Assembly: GCF_013359905.1 (NCBI RefSeq)
Contig: NZ_JABMCC010000083.1
Location: 1 to 63,963, forward strand
Source: Paenibacillus taichungensis
GTDB lineage: Bacteria; Bacillota; Bacilli; Paenibacillales; Paenibacillaceae
DNA length: 63,963 bases
Direction of reading: 5' to 3'
The notes beneath the pieces were generated by a model. That model searched no databases. It had not been told where the DNA came from and worked only from the letters and a program-made list of their open reading frames with translations. Below are positions 19,585 to 28,677 of this stretch, in pieces. Made by a program: the position numbers and the translations under genes. Within the stretch, counting starts at the first letter, position 1; the number at the start of each line of letters is the position of its first letter.

Positions 19585-20229
19585 GTGAGTGTCGACCTCA
19601 AAGATATCATGTTATCCAAGTATGATTACCAAAGTGACGAAGACATTGTCGAAGCGGTCCGTGAAGGTGAAAGCGAAGCGCTGGAGTTTTTGATTAACAA
19701 ATATCGTAACTTTGTACGCGCCAAGGCAAGATCTTATTTTCTGATTGGGGCTGACCGGGAAGATATCATTCAAGAAGGAATGATTGGACTCTATAAATCT
19801 ATTAGAGATTTTAAAGGGGACAAGCTCGCTTCTTTCAAAGCCTTCGCCGAGTTGTGTATTACACGACAGATTATTACGGCAATCAAGACAGCAACACGTC
19901 AGAAGCATATTCCGCTTAATTCTTATGTATCACTGGACAAACCTATTTATGACGAAGAGTCCGATCGTACGTTACTCGATGTGATTTGTGGAACACAGGT
20001 CAGCGATCCGGAAGAACTTATCATCAATCAGGAAGAGTTTGTGGGCCTGGAAGATAAGATGTCTGAGATTCTGAGTGATCTGGAACGTAAAGTATTGATG
20101 TTGTATCTGGACGGGAGATCTTATCAAGAGATTGCAGTAGATTTGGACAGGCATGTAAAGTCCATTGATAATGCACTTCAGCGCGTCAAGCGTAAACTTG
20201 AAAAGTACCTGGAAGTTCGAGATAATTGA
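19585..20229 (+). CDS. sigH: RNA polymerase sigma-H factor
   Basis: Sigma-H (214 residues) directs early sporulation and transition-phase genes. Region 2 (INKYRNFVRAKARSYFLIGADREDIIQEGMIGLYKSIRDF) and region 4 with the helix-turn-helix (LDGRSYQEIAVDLDRHVKSIDNALQR) are clear. GTG 19585 is chosen because GGAGGG lies seven bases upstream. The 171-base gap after rae1 has a TTGACA at 19450-19455 without an obvious -10, so its own promoter is possible but not shown. Confidence 0.95.
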   Translation: MSVDLKDIMLSKYDYQSDEDIVEAVREGESEALEFLINKYRNFVRAKARSYFLIGADREDIIQEGMIGLYKSIRDFKGDKLASFKAFAELCITRQIITAIKTATRQKHIPLNSYVSLDKPIYDEESDRTLLDVICGTQVSDPEELIINQEEFVGLEDKMSEILSDLERKVLMLYLDGRSYQEIAVDLDRHVKSIDNALQRVKRKLEKYLEVRDN

Positions 20230-20533
20230 ACACATGTTGTCGTTGAAGGAAAAGGCTCGGGGTTTGAGTCTTTTTTTGCTGCCTCAAGTTTATAAAGTTA
20301 AAGAATGATTATACTAGTAATCGCTTGGTCCATGCAGGAGAAGAGAAAAACAGAGAAGAGAAACTGAATGTGTTTGATAGGAACTTTTTACCCATTGATG
20401 AAAGGCTATTCTTTCATTGACATGGTTATACCCTTATGATAAAGTGTTTTAGGTAGGCCTAAATTCGCGGCTTTTTTTTAGGATCAATTTAGAGACTCCG
20501 CTTGAATGTGGAAGTCTTCGGGAGGTGTACATC
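20230..20533 (+). other. intergenic region sigH to rpmG with weak terminator
   Basis: A weak hairpin (GGCTC/GAGTC) followed by seven T lies at 20253-20279. The promoter of rpmG follows. Nothing else is recognised. Confidence 0.5.
20417..20445 (+). promoter_or_regulatory. probable promoter of rpmG-secE-nusG
   Basis: TTGACA (20417-20422) with TAAAGT (20440-20445) at a 17-base spacing. The -35 is perfect, the -10 matches at four positions. Confidence 0.55.
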
Positions 20534-20683
20534 ATGCGGGTAATTATTACTTTGGCTTGTACAAACTGCAAACAAAGAAATTACACTACGACAAAAAACA
20601 AGCGTAATCACCCCGACCGCATGGAGATGAAGAAATTTTGCAAGTTTTGTAACGAGCAGACTTCTCATCGCGAAACCAGATAG
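20534..20683 (+). CDS. rpmG: 50S ribosomal protein L33
   Basis: A 49-residue protein beginning [13 protein letters not shown], typical of L33. Two cysteine pairs (C9/C12, C36/C39) mark the zinc-binding form, in contrast to the zinc-free paralogue made in zinc starvation. SD GGAGGTG lies just upstream. It precedes secE, the usual place of one L33 copy. Confidence 0.95.
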   Translation: MRVIITLACTNCKQRNYTTTKNKRNHPDRMEMKKFCKFCNEQTSHRETR

Positions 20684-20704
20684 TTTTTTGGAGGTGTAGT
20701 CGGC

Positions 20705-20896
20705 GTGAAACGTAGTTTCAAATCTCTGATTTCCTTTTTCTCTGAAAGCTGGGCTGAACTTAAAAAAGTTCGCTGGCCTAATCGTAAAGAGCTGACCAAC
20801 TACACATTGATCGTTCTTGGTACTGTTGTGGTTATGACGCTGTTTTTTTGGGTCGTTGATATCGGCATCTCCGCTGTGATCGAAGCGATTATTTAA
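20705..20896 (+). CDS. secE: preprotein translocase subunit SecE
   Basis: The 63-residue protein is the single-membrane-span SecE of Gram-positive type. The amphipathic ESWAELKKVRWPNRKE segment precedes one hydrophobic helix (TLIVLGTVVVMTLFFWVV). GTG 20705 has GGAGGTGT upstream. SecE clamps SecY, encoded at 47186-48484. Confidence 0.96.
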   Translation: MKRSFKSLISFFSESWAELKKVRWPNRKELTNYTLIVLGTVVVMTLFFWVVDIGISAVIEAII

Positions 20897-20918
20897 GAAG
20901 GGTCCCAGGTGGCTTGAT

Positions 20919-21452
20919 ATGGAAAAAAGATGGTACGTCGTTCATACCTATTCAGGGTATGAGAATAAGGTCAAAGCCAATTTGGAAAAACGCGTAGAGT
21001 CCATGGGCATGGAAGACAAGATTTTCCGCGTTCTTGTTCCTATGGAAGAAGAAGTGGTAAACAAAGACGGTAAGAAAAAAACCGTTATGCGTAAAGTTTA
21101 CCCCGGATATGTCTTGGTGGAAATGGTCCAGACGGATGACTCTTGGTATGTTGTTCGCAACACGCCAGGTGTTACGGGATTTGTCGGTTCGACAGGTTCC
21201 GGGTCCAAACCAACAGCCTTGCTGCCTGAAGAAGTGGAACAAATTCTGAAGCACATGGGCATGGTTGAGCCGAAGCCTAAAATTGAATTCGATATTAAGG
21301 AATCCGTACGTATTAAAGTTGGTCCTTTTGCGAATTTTGTGGGCTCCGTGGAAGAAATCTTGGTAGACAAAAGCAAGTTGAAAGTGCACGTGAACATGTT
21401 TGGACGGGAAACACCGCTTGAGTTGGAATACACGCAAGTGGAGAAGATATAG
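20919..21452 (+). CDS. nusG: transcription termination/antitermination protein NusG
   Basis: NusG (177 residues) binds the RNA polymerase clamp and affects pausing. It has the NGN domain (WYVVHTYSGYENKVKANLEKR) and a C-terminal KOW domain (VGPFANFVGSVEEI). It is 22 bases after secE and upstream of the ribosomal genes rplK-rplA. Confidence 0.97.
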   Translation: MEKRWYVVHTYSGYENKVKANLEKRVESMGMEDKIFRVLVPMEEEVVNKDGKKKTVMRKVYPGYVLVEMVQTDDSWYVVRNTPGVTGFVGSTGSGSKPTALLPEEVEQILKHMGMVEPKPKIEFDIKESVRIKVGPFANFVGSVEEILVDKSKLKVHVNMFGRETPLELEYTQVEKI

Positions 21453-21468
21453 TCTCTTCAAGTTTCTT

Positions 21469-21497
21469 GTGGGAGGGCTGTGAGGCCCGTTAACCAC
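21469..21497 (+). promoter_or_regulatory. L1-binding-like RNA motif upstream of rplK
   Basis: GTGG (21469-21472) pairs with CCAC (21494-21497); an inner GGGC/GCCC stem is separated by asymmetric loops GA and GTTAA. This matches the form of ribosomal protein L1 targets in mRNA and 23S rRNA, implying feedback on the rplK-rplA transcript. Confidence 0.65.
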
Positions 21498-21520
21498 TAT
21501 TTTGCAAGGAGGTGTCAATC

Positions 21521-21946
21521 ATGGCAAAAAAGGTAATCAAAATGGTAAAACTGCAAATTCCAGCAGGTAAAGCGAATCCAGCGCCTCCGGTAGGTCCAGC
21601 TTTGGGTCAAGCAGGTGTCAACATCATGGCATTCTGTAAAGAGTTCAACGCTCGTACAGCCGATCAAGCGGGATTGATTATTCCTGTTGAAATCACAGTA
21701 TTTGAAGACCGTTCCTTTACTTTCATTACTAAAACTCCACCAGCAGCAGTTCTGTTGAAAGTGGCAGCTAAAGTAGAAAAAGGATCCGGCGAACCGAACA
21801 AGAAAAAAGTCGCTACCGTTAAACGTGATGCGGTACGTCAAATCGCGGAAACAAAAATGCCTGACCTGAATGCTGCTGACGTTGAGTCTGCAATGCGTAT
21901 GGTCGAAGGTACTGCCCGCAGCATGGGTATCACCATCGAAGACTAA
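21521..21946 (+). CDS. rplK: 50S ribosomal protein L11
   Basis: L11 (141 residues, same as B. subtilis) lies at the GTPase-associated centre. The N-terminal [21 protein letters not shown] linker region and the C-terminal rRNA-binding domain ending EGTARSMGI are intact. ATG 21521 has AAGGAGGTG upstream. Confidence 0.98.
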   Translation: MAKKVIKMVKLQIPAGKANPAPPVGPALGQAGVNIMAFCKEFNARTADQAGLIIPVEITVFEDRSFTFITKTPPAAVLLKVAAKVEKGSGEPNKKKVATVKRDAVRQIAETKMPDLNAADVESAMRMVEGTARSMGITIED

Positions 21947-21974
21947 TTTTTCATCTGAAACATGGCTTCGTAAA

Positions 21975-22028
21975 GCCGGCCGATTCGCGGCCGGTTGATG
22001 TGGGAGGTATATCCGCTAACACCACAAA
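21975..22028 (+). promoter_or_regulatory. hairpin and second L1-like motif upstream of rplA
   Basis: A GC-rich hairpin (CCGGCCG 21976-21982 with CGGCCGG 21988-21994) precedes GTGGGAGG (22000-22007) and CCGCTAACACCAC (22013-22025), which resembles the rplK-upstream L1 motif with a two-base insertion before the closing CCAC. The second copy is weaker. Confidence 0.45.
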
Positions 22029-22041
22029 GGAGGAATATAAC

Positions 22042-22734
22042 ATGGCTAAACACGGTAAAAAATACCTGGAAGCTGCTAAGCTGATTGACAGCGAAGCAAC
22101 TTACGAGCCTTCAGAAGCTGTAGAGCTTGTGAAAAAGGCAGCCACTGCAAAATTCGATGAAACTATCGAAGCGGCAGTACGCTTGGGCGTTGACCCACGT
22201 AAACAAGACCAGGCAGTACGTGGTGTTGTTGTCTTGCCACACGGCACAGGTAAAACACAACGCGTATTGGTATTTGCAAAAGGTGACAAAGCGAAAGAAG
22301 CGGAAGCGGCTGGCGCGGACTATGTTGGTGATGCAGACATGATCAACAAAATCCAACAAGGCTGGTTCGAATTCGACGTCTGCGTAGCGACACCGGACAT
22401 GATGAGTGAAGTAGGTAAATTGGGCCGACTGCTCGGCGGTAAAGGTCTGATGCCTAACCCTAAAGCCGGAACGGTAACTTTCGATGTATCCAAGGCTGTT
22501 CAAGAAATTAAAGCCGGTAAAATCGAATATCGTCTGGATCGTGCAGGTCAAATTCATGCACCGATCGGTAAAGCTTCTTTCTCAGCAGAGCAATTGAATG
22601 AGAACCTTAAAGCTCTCATGGATGCTTTGACTCGTGCTAAACCGGCGGCAGCAAAAGGTGTTTATCTGAAGAATGTAAGTCTTTCTTCAACGATGGGCCC
22701 TGGAGCACGCGTGAACGCAGCATCTTTTAGATAA
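22042..22734 (+). CDS. rplA: 50S ribosomal protein L1
   Basis: L1 (230 residues) forms the L1 stalk and represses its own mRNA. It begins [11 protein letters not shown] and contains the conserved [15 protein letters not shown] 22042 follows AAGGAGGAA; the longer frame from 22000 runs through the leader motif and is unlikely. Confidence 0.98.
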   Translation: MAKHGKKYLEAAKLIDSEATYEPSEAVELVKKAATAKFDETIEAAVRLGVDPRKQDQAVRGVVVLPHGTGKTQRVLVFAKGDKAKEAEAAGADYVGDADMINKIQQGWFEFDVCVATPDMMSEVGKLGRLLGGKGLMPNPKAGTVTFDVSKAVQEIKAGKIEYRLDRAGQIHAPIGKASFSAEQLNENLKALMDALTRAKPAAAKGVYLKNVSLSSTMGPGARVNAASFR

Positions 22735-22782
22735 ATATCACTTGACAGGCTTGTCCTGTTCTGATAATCTATAAAAGTTGTG

Positions 22783-22944
22783 AGTCCGAGTGACTGACCG
22801 TTGACATTTGAATATGCTTACCGTAGACAGTAGGTGCCTTTATGGCTTAATTTCCTGCCGAGGTGTGATTATAGAACTTAGAACGATGAAAATCGGTTAT
22901 GAGTATATATCAAGCCTTCGTGATTCTACGGAGGCTTTTCTTAA
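22783..22944 (+). promoter_or_regulatory. ribosomal protein L10 leader with attenuator
   Basis: The rplA-rplJ gap contains the CCGTAGACAGTAGGTGCC ... CCTGCCGAGGTGT arrangement typical of the L10 leader, which binds the L10(L12)4 complex. It ends in a hairpin, AGCCTTCG (22913-22920) with CGGAGGCT (22929-22936), followed by TTTTCTT, acting as a regulated terminator before rplJ. Confidence 0.85.
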
Positions 22945-22974
22945 TGGGATAAATTTGATCAGGAGGTGTACAGT

Positions 22975-23478
22975 TTGGCAAACGCAAAAGTGATTCAAGC
23001 AAAACAAGAGTCCGTTGATGCAGTAACAGCAAAATTGCGCGAGAGCGCTACTAGCGTTGTTGTTGACTATCGCGGTTTGAACGTTGCCCAAGTAACTGAG
23101 CTGCGTAAGCAGCTTCGTGAAGCCGGAATCGAATTCCAAGTGCTGAAAAACTCGTTGCTTCGCCGCGCAGCAGCTGCAGCAGAACTGACAGAACTTAACG
23201 AAGTACTGACAGGTCCTAGTGCAATTGCATTCAGCGTAGACGACGTAGTGGCTCCAGCCAAAATTCTGAACGACTTCGCGAAAAAGAACGATGCACTGGA
23301 ATTGAAAGGTGCAGTTGTAGAAGGTCGCGTAATTGGAGTACAAGAAGTCAAAGCGTTGGCAGAATTGCCATCCCGCGAAGGTCTCCTTTCCATGCTCCTC
23401 AGCGTGCTTCAAGCGCCAGTGCGCAACTTCGCGCTTGCGGTTAAAGCTGTTGCTGAAAAAGAAGAACAAGGCGCGTAA
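22975..23478 (+). CDS. rplJ: 50S ribosomal protein L10
   Basis: L10 (167 residues) anchors the L7/L12 stalk. The rRNA-binding part includes [22 protein letters not shown] and LKNSLLRRA, followed by the C-terminal helix that binds L12 dimers. The start is TTG 22975, since AGGAGGTG ends seven bases upstream; the alternative GTG at 22966 overlaps the SD. Confidence 0.96.
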   Translation: MANAKVIQAKQESVDAVTAKLRESATSVVVDYRGLNVAQVTELRKQLREAGIEFQVLKNSLLRRAAAAAELTELNEVLTGPSAIAFSVDDVVAPAKILNDFAKKNDALELKGAVVEGRVIGVQEVKALAELPSREGLLSMLLSVLQAPVRNFALAVKAVAEKEEQGA

Positions 23479-23550
23479 GCAACTTGATCTGAATGCTGCT
23501 TAAGCAGTGATGAAATACAAAAAAATAATATTATATATGGAGGTTCAATC

Positions 23551-23913
23551 ATGAGTAAAGAGCAAATCTTGGAAGCAATTAAAGGCATGACTGTACTGGA
23601 ATTGAATGATCTCGTTAAAGCAATCGAAGAAGAATTCGGCGTAACTGCTGCAGCTCCAGTAGCTGTTGCAGGTGGCGGAGCTGCTGCAGCTGAAGCTGAG
23701 CAATCCGAGTTCGACGTAATCTTGACTAGCGCTGGTGCTTCCAAAATCAACGTTATCAAAGCAGTTCGTGAAATCACAGGTCTTGGCCTGAAAGAAGCAA
23801 AAGAAGTGGTTGACAACGCTCCAAAACCACTGAAAGAAAAAGTAAGCAAAGAAGAAGCAGAAGCGGTTAAAGCTAAGCTTGAAGAAGCAGGCGCTTCAAT
23901 CGAAGTTAAATAA
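23551..23913 (+). CDS. rplL: 50S ribosomal protein L7/L12
   Basis: L7/L12 (120 residues) recruits translational GTPases. An N-terminal dimerisation helix, an alanine-rich hinge ([18 protein letters not shown]) and the globular domain with [16 protein letters not shown] are clear. The gene ends in a strong terminator. Confidence 0.98.
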   Translation: MSKEQILEAIKGMTVLELNDLVKAIEEEFGVTAAAPVAVAGGGAAAAEAEQSEFDVILTSAGASKINVIKAVREITGLGLKEAKEVVDNAPKPLKEKVSKEEAEAVKAKLEEAGASIEVK

Positions 23914-23942
23914 TTTAGCTTTCATTAGCTAGATGAACAAAA

Positions 23943-23980
23943 CAACAAACCCCTTGACTTATATCAAGGGGTTTGTTGCT
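23943..23980 (+). terminator. terminator after rplL
   Basis: A perfect 15-bp stem (CAACAAACCCCTTGA with its complement at 23964-23978) with a six-base loop; the 3' arm is T-rich. Confidence 0.85.
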
Positions 23981-24009
23981 GTAATTGTATAAGGAAAGTG
24001 AGTGAGGAC

Positions 24010-24627
24010 ATGTCCAATCATTATTATTCGGACAAACCGCAAGTGGCACATGACAGACGGGCTACAGAAGCGGAGCTACGCGGATGGAAATTACGACTCG
24101 TTACGGATGCAGGGGTATTTTCCAAAAACGGAATCGATTACGGCAGCAGAGTTTTGATTGATGCTATAGAGTTGCCTGCTGGAGCTCATGTACTGGATGT
24201 GGGCTGCGGATATGGACCCATTGGTCTTACAGCAGCTAAACTTGTACCGGATGGACATGTCACCATGATCGATATCAATGAGAGAGCGGTTGAGCTTTCC
24301 AAGGAAAATGCAAAAGCGAACGACATAACGAATGTAACAGTTATGCAAAGCAATCTTCTGGCTGAAGTTAAAAAGGAAGACTTTGACGCGATTCTAACCA
24401 ATCCTCCGATCCGTGCGGGTAAGGATACCGTACACACGATCTTTGAACAGGCTTATGGTCATTTGAAGATGGGCGGAGCGTTATGGATTGTCATTCAGAA
24501 AAAGCAGGGGGCACCTTCGGCAAAAGCGAAGCTGGAATCTCTCTTTGGACGAGTGGAGGAAGTAACGAAGGATAAAGGCTACCGAATTTTCAAAGCGGTA
24601 AAATTGGAAGAGGCGCCTTTAGGCTAA
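24010..24627 (+). CDS. ybxB: class I SAM-dependent methyltransferase (RsmC-like, YbxB)
   Basis: A 205-residue methyltransferase with motif I VLDVGCGYGPIG near residue 61 and the N6/N2-methylase motif TNPPIRAGK near 130, as in RsmC-type rRNA guanine methylases. It lacks the N-terminal pseudo-domain of E. coli RsmC. Its place between rplL and rpoB matches B. subtilis ybxB. ATG 24010 aligns with the family; GTG 23998 leaves no room for the ribosome site. Its substrate is inferred only. Confidence 0.88.
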   Translation: MSNHYYSDKPQVAHDRRATEAELRGWKLRLVTDAGVFSKNGIDYGSRVLIDAIELPAGAHVLDVGCGYGPIGLTAAKLVPDGHVTMIDINERAVELSKENAKANDITNVTVMQSNLLAEVKKEDFDAILTNPPIRAGKDTVHTIFEQAYGHLKMGGALWIVIQKKQGAPSAKAKLESLFGRVEEVTKDKGYRIFKAVKLEEAPLG

Positions 24628-24677
24628 ATCCTAATTTGTAAAGTAAGCAGGGCAGCATTTTTTTTGCAATAGGACTA

Positions 24678-24706
24678 TTGACTTGAAATTCAGGCCGTGG
24701 TATTAT
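24678..24706 (+). promoter_or_regulatory. sigma-A promoter of rpoB-rpoC
   Basis: TTGACT (24678-24683) and TATTAT (24701-24706) with 17-base spacing, 314 bases before the rpoB start. Confidence 0.75.
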
Positions 24707-24770
24707 TGTAAAATGTCAGTATTAAGATGCCCTATTTGGCTTTAGCTAACTAAAAATGTCAACCTTTTTT

Positions 24771-24805
24771 ACGCCGAACGGGCTTATTATGCCTACGTTT
24801 GGCGT
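24771..24805 (+). promoter_or_regulatory. hairpin in the rpoB leader
   Basis: ACGCCGAACG (24771-24780) pairs with CGTTTGGCGT (24796-24805; one G-U), and GGC (24781-24783) continues with GCC (24791-24793) across a TA bulge. No T-run follows, so it is not a simple terminator; a processing site, pause site or protein-binding element is possible. Confidence 0.55.
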
Positions 24806-25019
24806 ATAATATGTACATTTTGGGCAAACTGGGGATAAGTATGATTTGGAAAGACATCCGCCGATCAAAGTTGCTCTTTTTTCGAACGACATTCGAGTAA
24901 GGGCTTTTCTTTATTTGTGGATGCATTGCTTTGCTCTGTATGTGTACCATTATAAGGTTACAAACAGAGGTTCGCAACGAAATTTTTAAAGTGAGTAGAC
25001 ATTGAGGGGTGAGTTTAAG

Positions 25020-28000
25020 TTGGCAGGACATCTTGTTCAATATGGTCGACGCACTCGGCGCAGTTATGCACGAATTAACGAGATACTCGAAGTTCCGAAC
25101 CTGATTGAGATCCAACAAAAATCTTACGATTGGTTTTTGGAGGAAGGGTTGCGCGAAATGTTCCAGGATATCTCGCCGATCCAGGATTTTACAGGTAACT
25201 TGATTTTGGAATTTATCGATTACAGTCTCGGTGAACCGAAGTATACAGTAGACGACGCGAAAGAGCGTGACGTTACTTATGCAGCACCGCTTCGGGTCAA
25301 AGTCCGGCTCATTAATAAGGAAACCGGCGAAGTCAAAGAGCAGGAAGTATTCATGGGAGATTTCCCGCTGATGACCGACACCGGCACATTTATTATTAAT
25401 GGTGCGGAACGGGTTATTGTCAGCCAGTTGGTTCGCTCTCCTAGCGTTTACTTCAGTACTAAAGTAGATAAAAACGCCAAAAAAACGTATACCGCTACAG
25501 TTATTCCTAACCGCGGCGCTTGGCTCGAACTGGAGATGGACGCGAAGGATGTTGTTTACGTCCGGATCGACCGTACACGTAAAATACCGGTGACGGTTCT
25601 CCTGCGTGCACTTGGTTTTGGCACAGACGCTGAGATTCTGGATCTGCTCGGTAATGACGAATATATCCGCAATACACTGGACAAAGACAATACGGATTCA
25701 ACGGAGAAAGCGCTGATTGAGATTTATGAGCGTCTTCGTCCGGGCGAGCCACCAACGCTTGATAATGCGAAAAGCTTGCTTGTAGCTCGTTTCTTTGATC
25801 CAAAACGTTATGACCTGGCTAATGTAGGTCGTTACAAAATTAACAAAAAGCTGCACATCAAGAACCGTTTGTTCAACCAACGTTTGGCTGAGTCTCTTGT
25901 AGATACCGAAACTGGCGAAATTATCGCTGAAGCAGGTCAAATGATAGACCGTCGTCTGTTGGATGAAATCATGCCGCAACTAGAGAAGAGTGTTGGTTTC
26001 CGCACATATCACGTTGCTAACGGCGTTTTGGATGCCAATGATATCCCGATGCAAACAATTGATGTGTTTTCACCAATTGAGGATGGTAAGGTCGTTAAAC
26101 TGATTGCCAATGCTAACATTGATAAATCAGTGAAGAACGTTACACCGGCTGATATCATTTCCTCAATCAGTTACTTCATTAACCTTCTGCATGGCATCGG
26201 AAGCACAGATGATATCGATCACCTGGGTAACCGTCGTCTCCGCTCGGTTGGTGAACTCTTGCAAAACCAATTCCGTATCGGTTTATCCCGTATGGAACGT
26301 GTAGTTCGTGAGAGAATGTCCATCCAGGATGCTAACGTAATCACGCCTCAGGCTTTGATTAACATACGTCCTGTTATCGCATCCATTAAAGAGTTCTTCG
26401 GTAGCTCGCAATTGTCACAGTTTATGGATCAAACGAACCCACTGGGTGAGTTGACGCATAAACGCCGTCTGTCCGCACTCGGACCGGGTGGTTTGACACG
26501 TGAGCGTGCCGGCATGGAAGTCCGTGACGTGCATCCATCCCACTATGGCCGGATGTGTCCAATCGAGACACCAGAGGGACCAAACATTGGTTTGATCAAC
26601 TCCTTGTCGACATTTGCCCGTGTGAACGAATATGGATTCATCGAAGCTCCTTATCGCTGGGTCGATCCGAAGACTGGTGTCGTAACCGAGCAAATCGATT
26701 ATCTGACAGCAGACGAAGAGGACAACTATGTAATTGCTCAAGCGAATGCGAAGCTGAATGAAGACAGTACTTTTGCTGAAGAAGCGATCATTGTACGTTA
26801 CAACAAGCAGTCGGATAACATCCTTACGATGCCGAGTGAACGTGTTGACTACATGGACGTATCTCCTAAGCAAGTTGTATCTGTCGCTACAGCGCTCATT
26901 CCGTTCCTTGAGAACGATGACTCCAACCGTGCGCTCATGGGATCGAACATGCAGCGGCAAGCCGTTCCACTCTTGATTCCTAAAGCTCCGCTGGTCGGAA
27001 CAGGTATGGAACATAAAGCCGCGAAAGATTCCGGTGTATGTATTGTCTCCAAATATGACGGGATTATTGAACGTTCTTCTGCGAATGAGATTTGGTTGCG
27101 TCGTGTTGAAGAAGTTGACGGTCAAGAAGTCAAAGGCGATATCGTTAAATATAAATTACACAAATTTATGCGTTCGAACCAAGGAACATGCATTAACCAA
27201 CGTCCGATTGTCAAAAGAGGTGCTGTTGTCAAAGCTGGCGACATCCTTGCAGACGGTCCTTCGACGGAAATGGGTGAATTGGCACTTGGACGTAACGTAG
27301 TTGTTGCTTTCATGACTTGGGAAGGTTACAACTACGAGGATGCGATCTTGCTCAGCGAAAAACTCGTTAAAGAAGATGTGTATACATCCATTCATATCGA
27401 GGAATATGAGTCAGAAGCACGTGATACTAAGCTCGGACCTGAAGAGATCACGCGTGATATCCCGAACGTAGGGGAAGAAGCGCTTCGTAATCTGGATGAG
27501 CGCGGTATTATCCGTATCGGTGCTGAAATCAGTGCTGGCGACATTCTGGTTGGTAAAGTAACACCAAAAGGTGTAACGGAACTGACTGCAGAAGAACGTC
27601 TCCTGCATGCGATCTTCGGTGAGAAAGCACGTGAAGTACGTGATACTTCCCTGCGTGTACCTCACGGTACTGACGGTATCGTAGTTGATGTAAAAGTCTT
27701 TACCCGTGAAAACGGTGATGAACTGCCTCCAGGTGTTAACCAACTCGTTCGTGTCTATATCGCTCAAAAACGGAAAATTTCCGAGGGTGATAAAATGGCC
27801 GGACGTCACGGTAACAAAGGGGTCGTGGCCCGTATCCTGCCGGAAGAAGATATGCCTTTCCTGCCGGACGGTACACCAGTTCAAATCGTTCTTAACCCGC
27901 TGGGCGTACCTTCCCGGATGAACATTGGTCAAGTACTTGAAGTTCACTTGGGTATGGCAGCCATGCAGCTCGGTATTCACGTAGCTACTCCTGTATTCGA

Positions 28001-28565
28001 CGGAGCGAAGGAGTATGACGTCTTCGATACGATGGAAGAAGCAGGTATGCAGCGAAATGGTAAAACCGTTCTGTACGACGGTCGTACGGGAGAAGAGTTC
28101 GAACGTGAAGTTACTGTCGGCGTCATGCATATGATCAAGCTGGCGCACATGGTTGACGATAAAATCCATGCTCGTTCCACAGGTCCTTACTCACTCGTTA
28201 CGCAACAGCCTCTGGGTGGTAAAGCCCAGTTCGGTGGACAACGTTTCGGGGAGATGGAAGTATGGGCGCTTGAGGCTTATGGTGCGGCCTATACACTGCA
28301 AGAAATCTTGACTGTTAAGTCCGATGATGTTGTAGGTCGGGTGAAAACGTATGAGTCCATCGTCAAAGGTGAGAATGTTCCTGAACCAGGTGTTCCTGAA
28401 TCATTCAAAGTATTGATCAAAGAGCTGCAAAGCTTGGGTATGGACGTTAAGATTTTGAGCGAAGATGAGCAAGAGATTGAAATGAAAGAAATGGACGATG
28501 AAGATGACGCTGCGAGCGATAAGCTCAGCCTCAACCTTGAGGGTACAGAGGTCGGAGCGGAATAA
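25020..28565 (+). CDS. rpoB: DNA-directed RNA polymerase subunit beta
   Basis: RpoB (1181 residues) forms one jaw of the polymerase and the rifampicin pocket. The rifampicin region [20 protein letters not shown] and the following [12 protein letters not shown] are wild-type at the usual resistance positions; the variable residue after PL is Gly. The C-terminal ribosome-like [19 protein letters not shown] anchor is present. I chose TTG 25020 (M-A-G-H-L-V-Q-Y-G), eight bases after GAGGGGTG; the in-frame TTG 25002 would overlap the SD. Confidence 0.97.
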   Translation: MAGHLVQYGRRTRRSYARINEILEVPNLIEIQQKSYDWFLEEGLREMFQDISPIQDFTGNLILEFIDYSLGEPKYTVDDAKERDVTYAAPLRVKVRLINKETGEVKEQEVFMGDFPLMTDTGTFIINGAERVIVSQLVRSPSVYFSTKVDKNAKKTYTATVIPNRGAWLELEMDAKDVVYVRIDRTRKIPVTVLLRALGFGTDAEILDLLGNDEYIRNTLDKDNTDSTEKALIEIYERLRPGEPPTLDNAKSLLVARFFDPKRYDLANVGRYKINKKLHIKNRLFNQRLAESLVDTETGEIIAEAGQMIDRRLLDEIMPQLEKSVGFRTYHVANGVLDANDIPMQTIDVFSPIEDGKVVKLIANANIDKSVKNVTPADIISSISYFINLLHGIGSTDDIDHLGNRRLRSVGELLQNQFRIGLSRMERVVRERMSIQDANVITPQALINIRPVIASIKEFFGSSQLSQFMDQTNPLGELTHKRRLSALGPGGLTRERAGMEVRDVHPSHYGRMCPIETPEGPNIGLINSLSTFARVNEYGFIEAPYRWVDPKTGVVTEQIDYLTADEEDNYVIAQANAKLNEDSTFAEEAIIVRYNKQSDNILTMPSERVDYMDVSPKQVVSVATALIPFLENDDSNRALMGSNMQRQAVPLLIPKAPLVGTGMEHKAAKDSGVCIVSKYDGIIERSSANEIWLRRVEEVDGQEVKGDIVKYKLHKFMRSNQGTCINQRPIVKRGAVVKAGDILADGPSTEMGELALGRNVVVAFMTWEGYNYEDAILLSEKLVKEDVYTSIHIEEYESEARDTKLGPEEITRDIPNVGEEALRNLDERGIIRIGAEISAGDILVGKVTPKGVTELTAEERLLHAIFGEKAREVRDTSLRVPHGTDGIVVDVKVFTRENGDELPPGVNQLVRVYIAQKRKISEGDKMAGRHGNKGVVARILPEEDMPFLPDGTPVQIVLNPLGVPSRMNIGQVLEVHLGMAAMQLGIHVATPVFDGAKEYDVFDTMEEAGMQRNGKTVLYDGRTGEEFEREVTVGVMHMIKLAHMVDDKIHARSTGPYSLVTQQPLGGKAQFGGQRFGEMEVWALEAYGAAYTLQEILTVKSDDVVGRVKTYESIVKGENVPEPGVPESFKVLIKELQSLGMDVKILSEDEQEIEMKEMDDEDDAASDKLSLNLEGTEVGAE

Positions 28566-28614
28566 CCGCTTCGGGCGCATGATGACCGGCGTTTTTCATC
28601 AGGCTCGCGTCTTG

Positions 28615-28632
28615 CTCCGGCTTCGGCCGGAG
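28615..28632 (+). other. UUCG-type hairpin between rpoB and rpoC
   Basis: CTCCGGC-TTCG-GCCGGAG forms a very stable 7-bp tetraloop hairpin. It has no T-run, so it more likely marks RNA stability or processing than termination. Confidence 0.6.
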
Positions 28633-28677
28633 GGGGCGTAACCTAGAATACAGGACTTGGTTAAGGAGGGTTGCTCC

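Larger units (their letters stand above)
24628..25019 (+). other. rpoB promoter and long leader region
   Basis: This 392-base gap holds the rpoB promoter, a strong hairpin at 24771-24805 and about 200 further bases of AT-rich leader before the rpoB SD GAGGGGTG. No gene is recognised. Confidence 0.6.

Noticed and set aside
22808..22993. 61-codon frame between rplA and rplJ
   Set aside because: It coincides with the L10 leader RNA and overlaps the rplJ start.
24805..24810. TATAAT in the rpoB leader as a second promoter
   Set aside because: No acceptable -35 at 15-19 bases upstream; it overlaps the hairpin arm.
26400..26500. Possible rifampicin-resistance changes in RpoB
   Set aside because: The key Q, D, H, R and S residues of the resistance region are wild-type; only the variable residue after PL differs.
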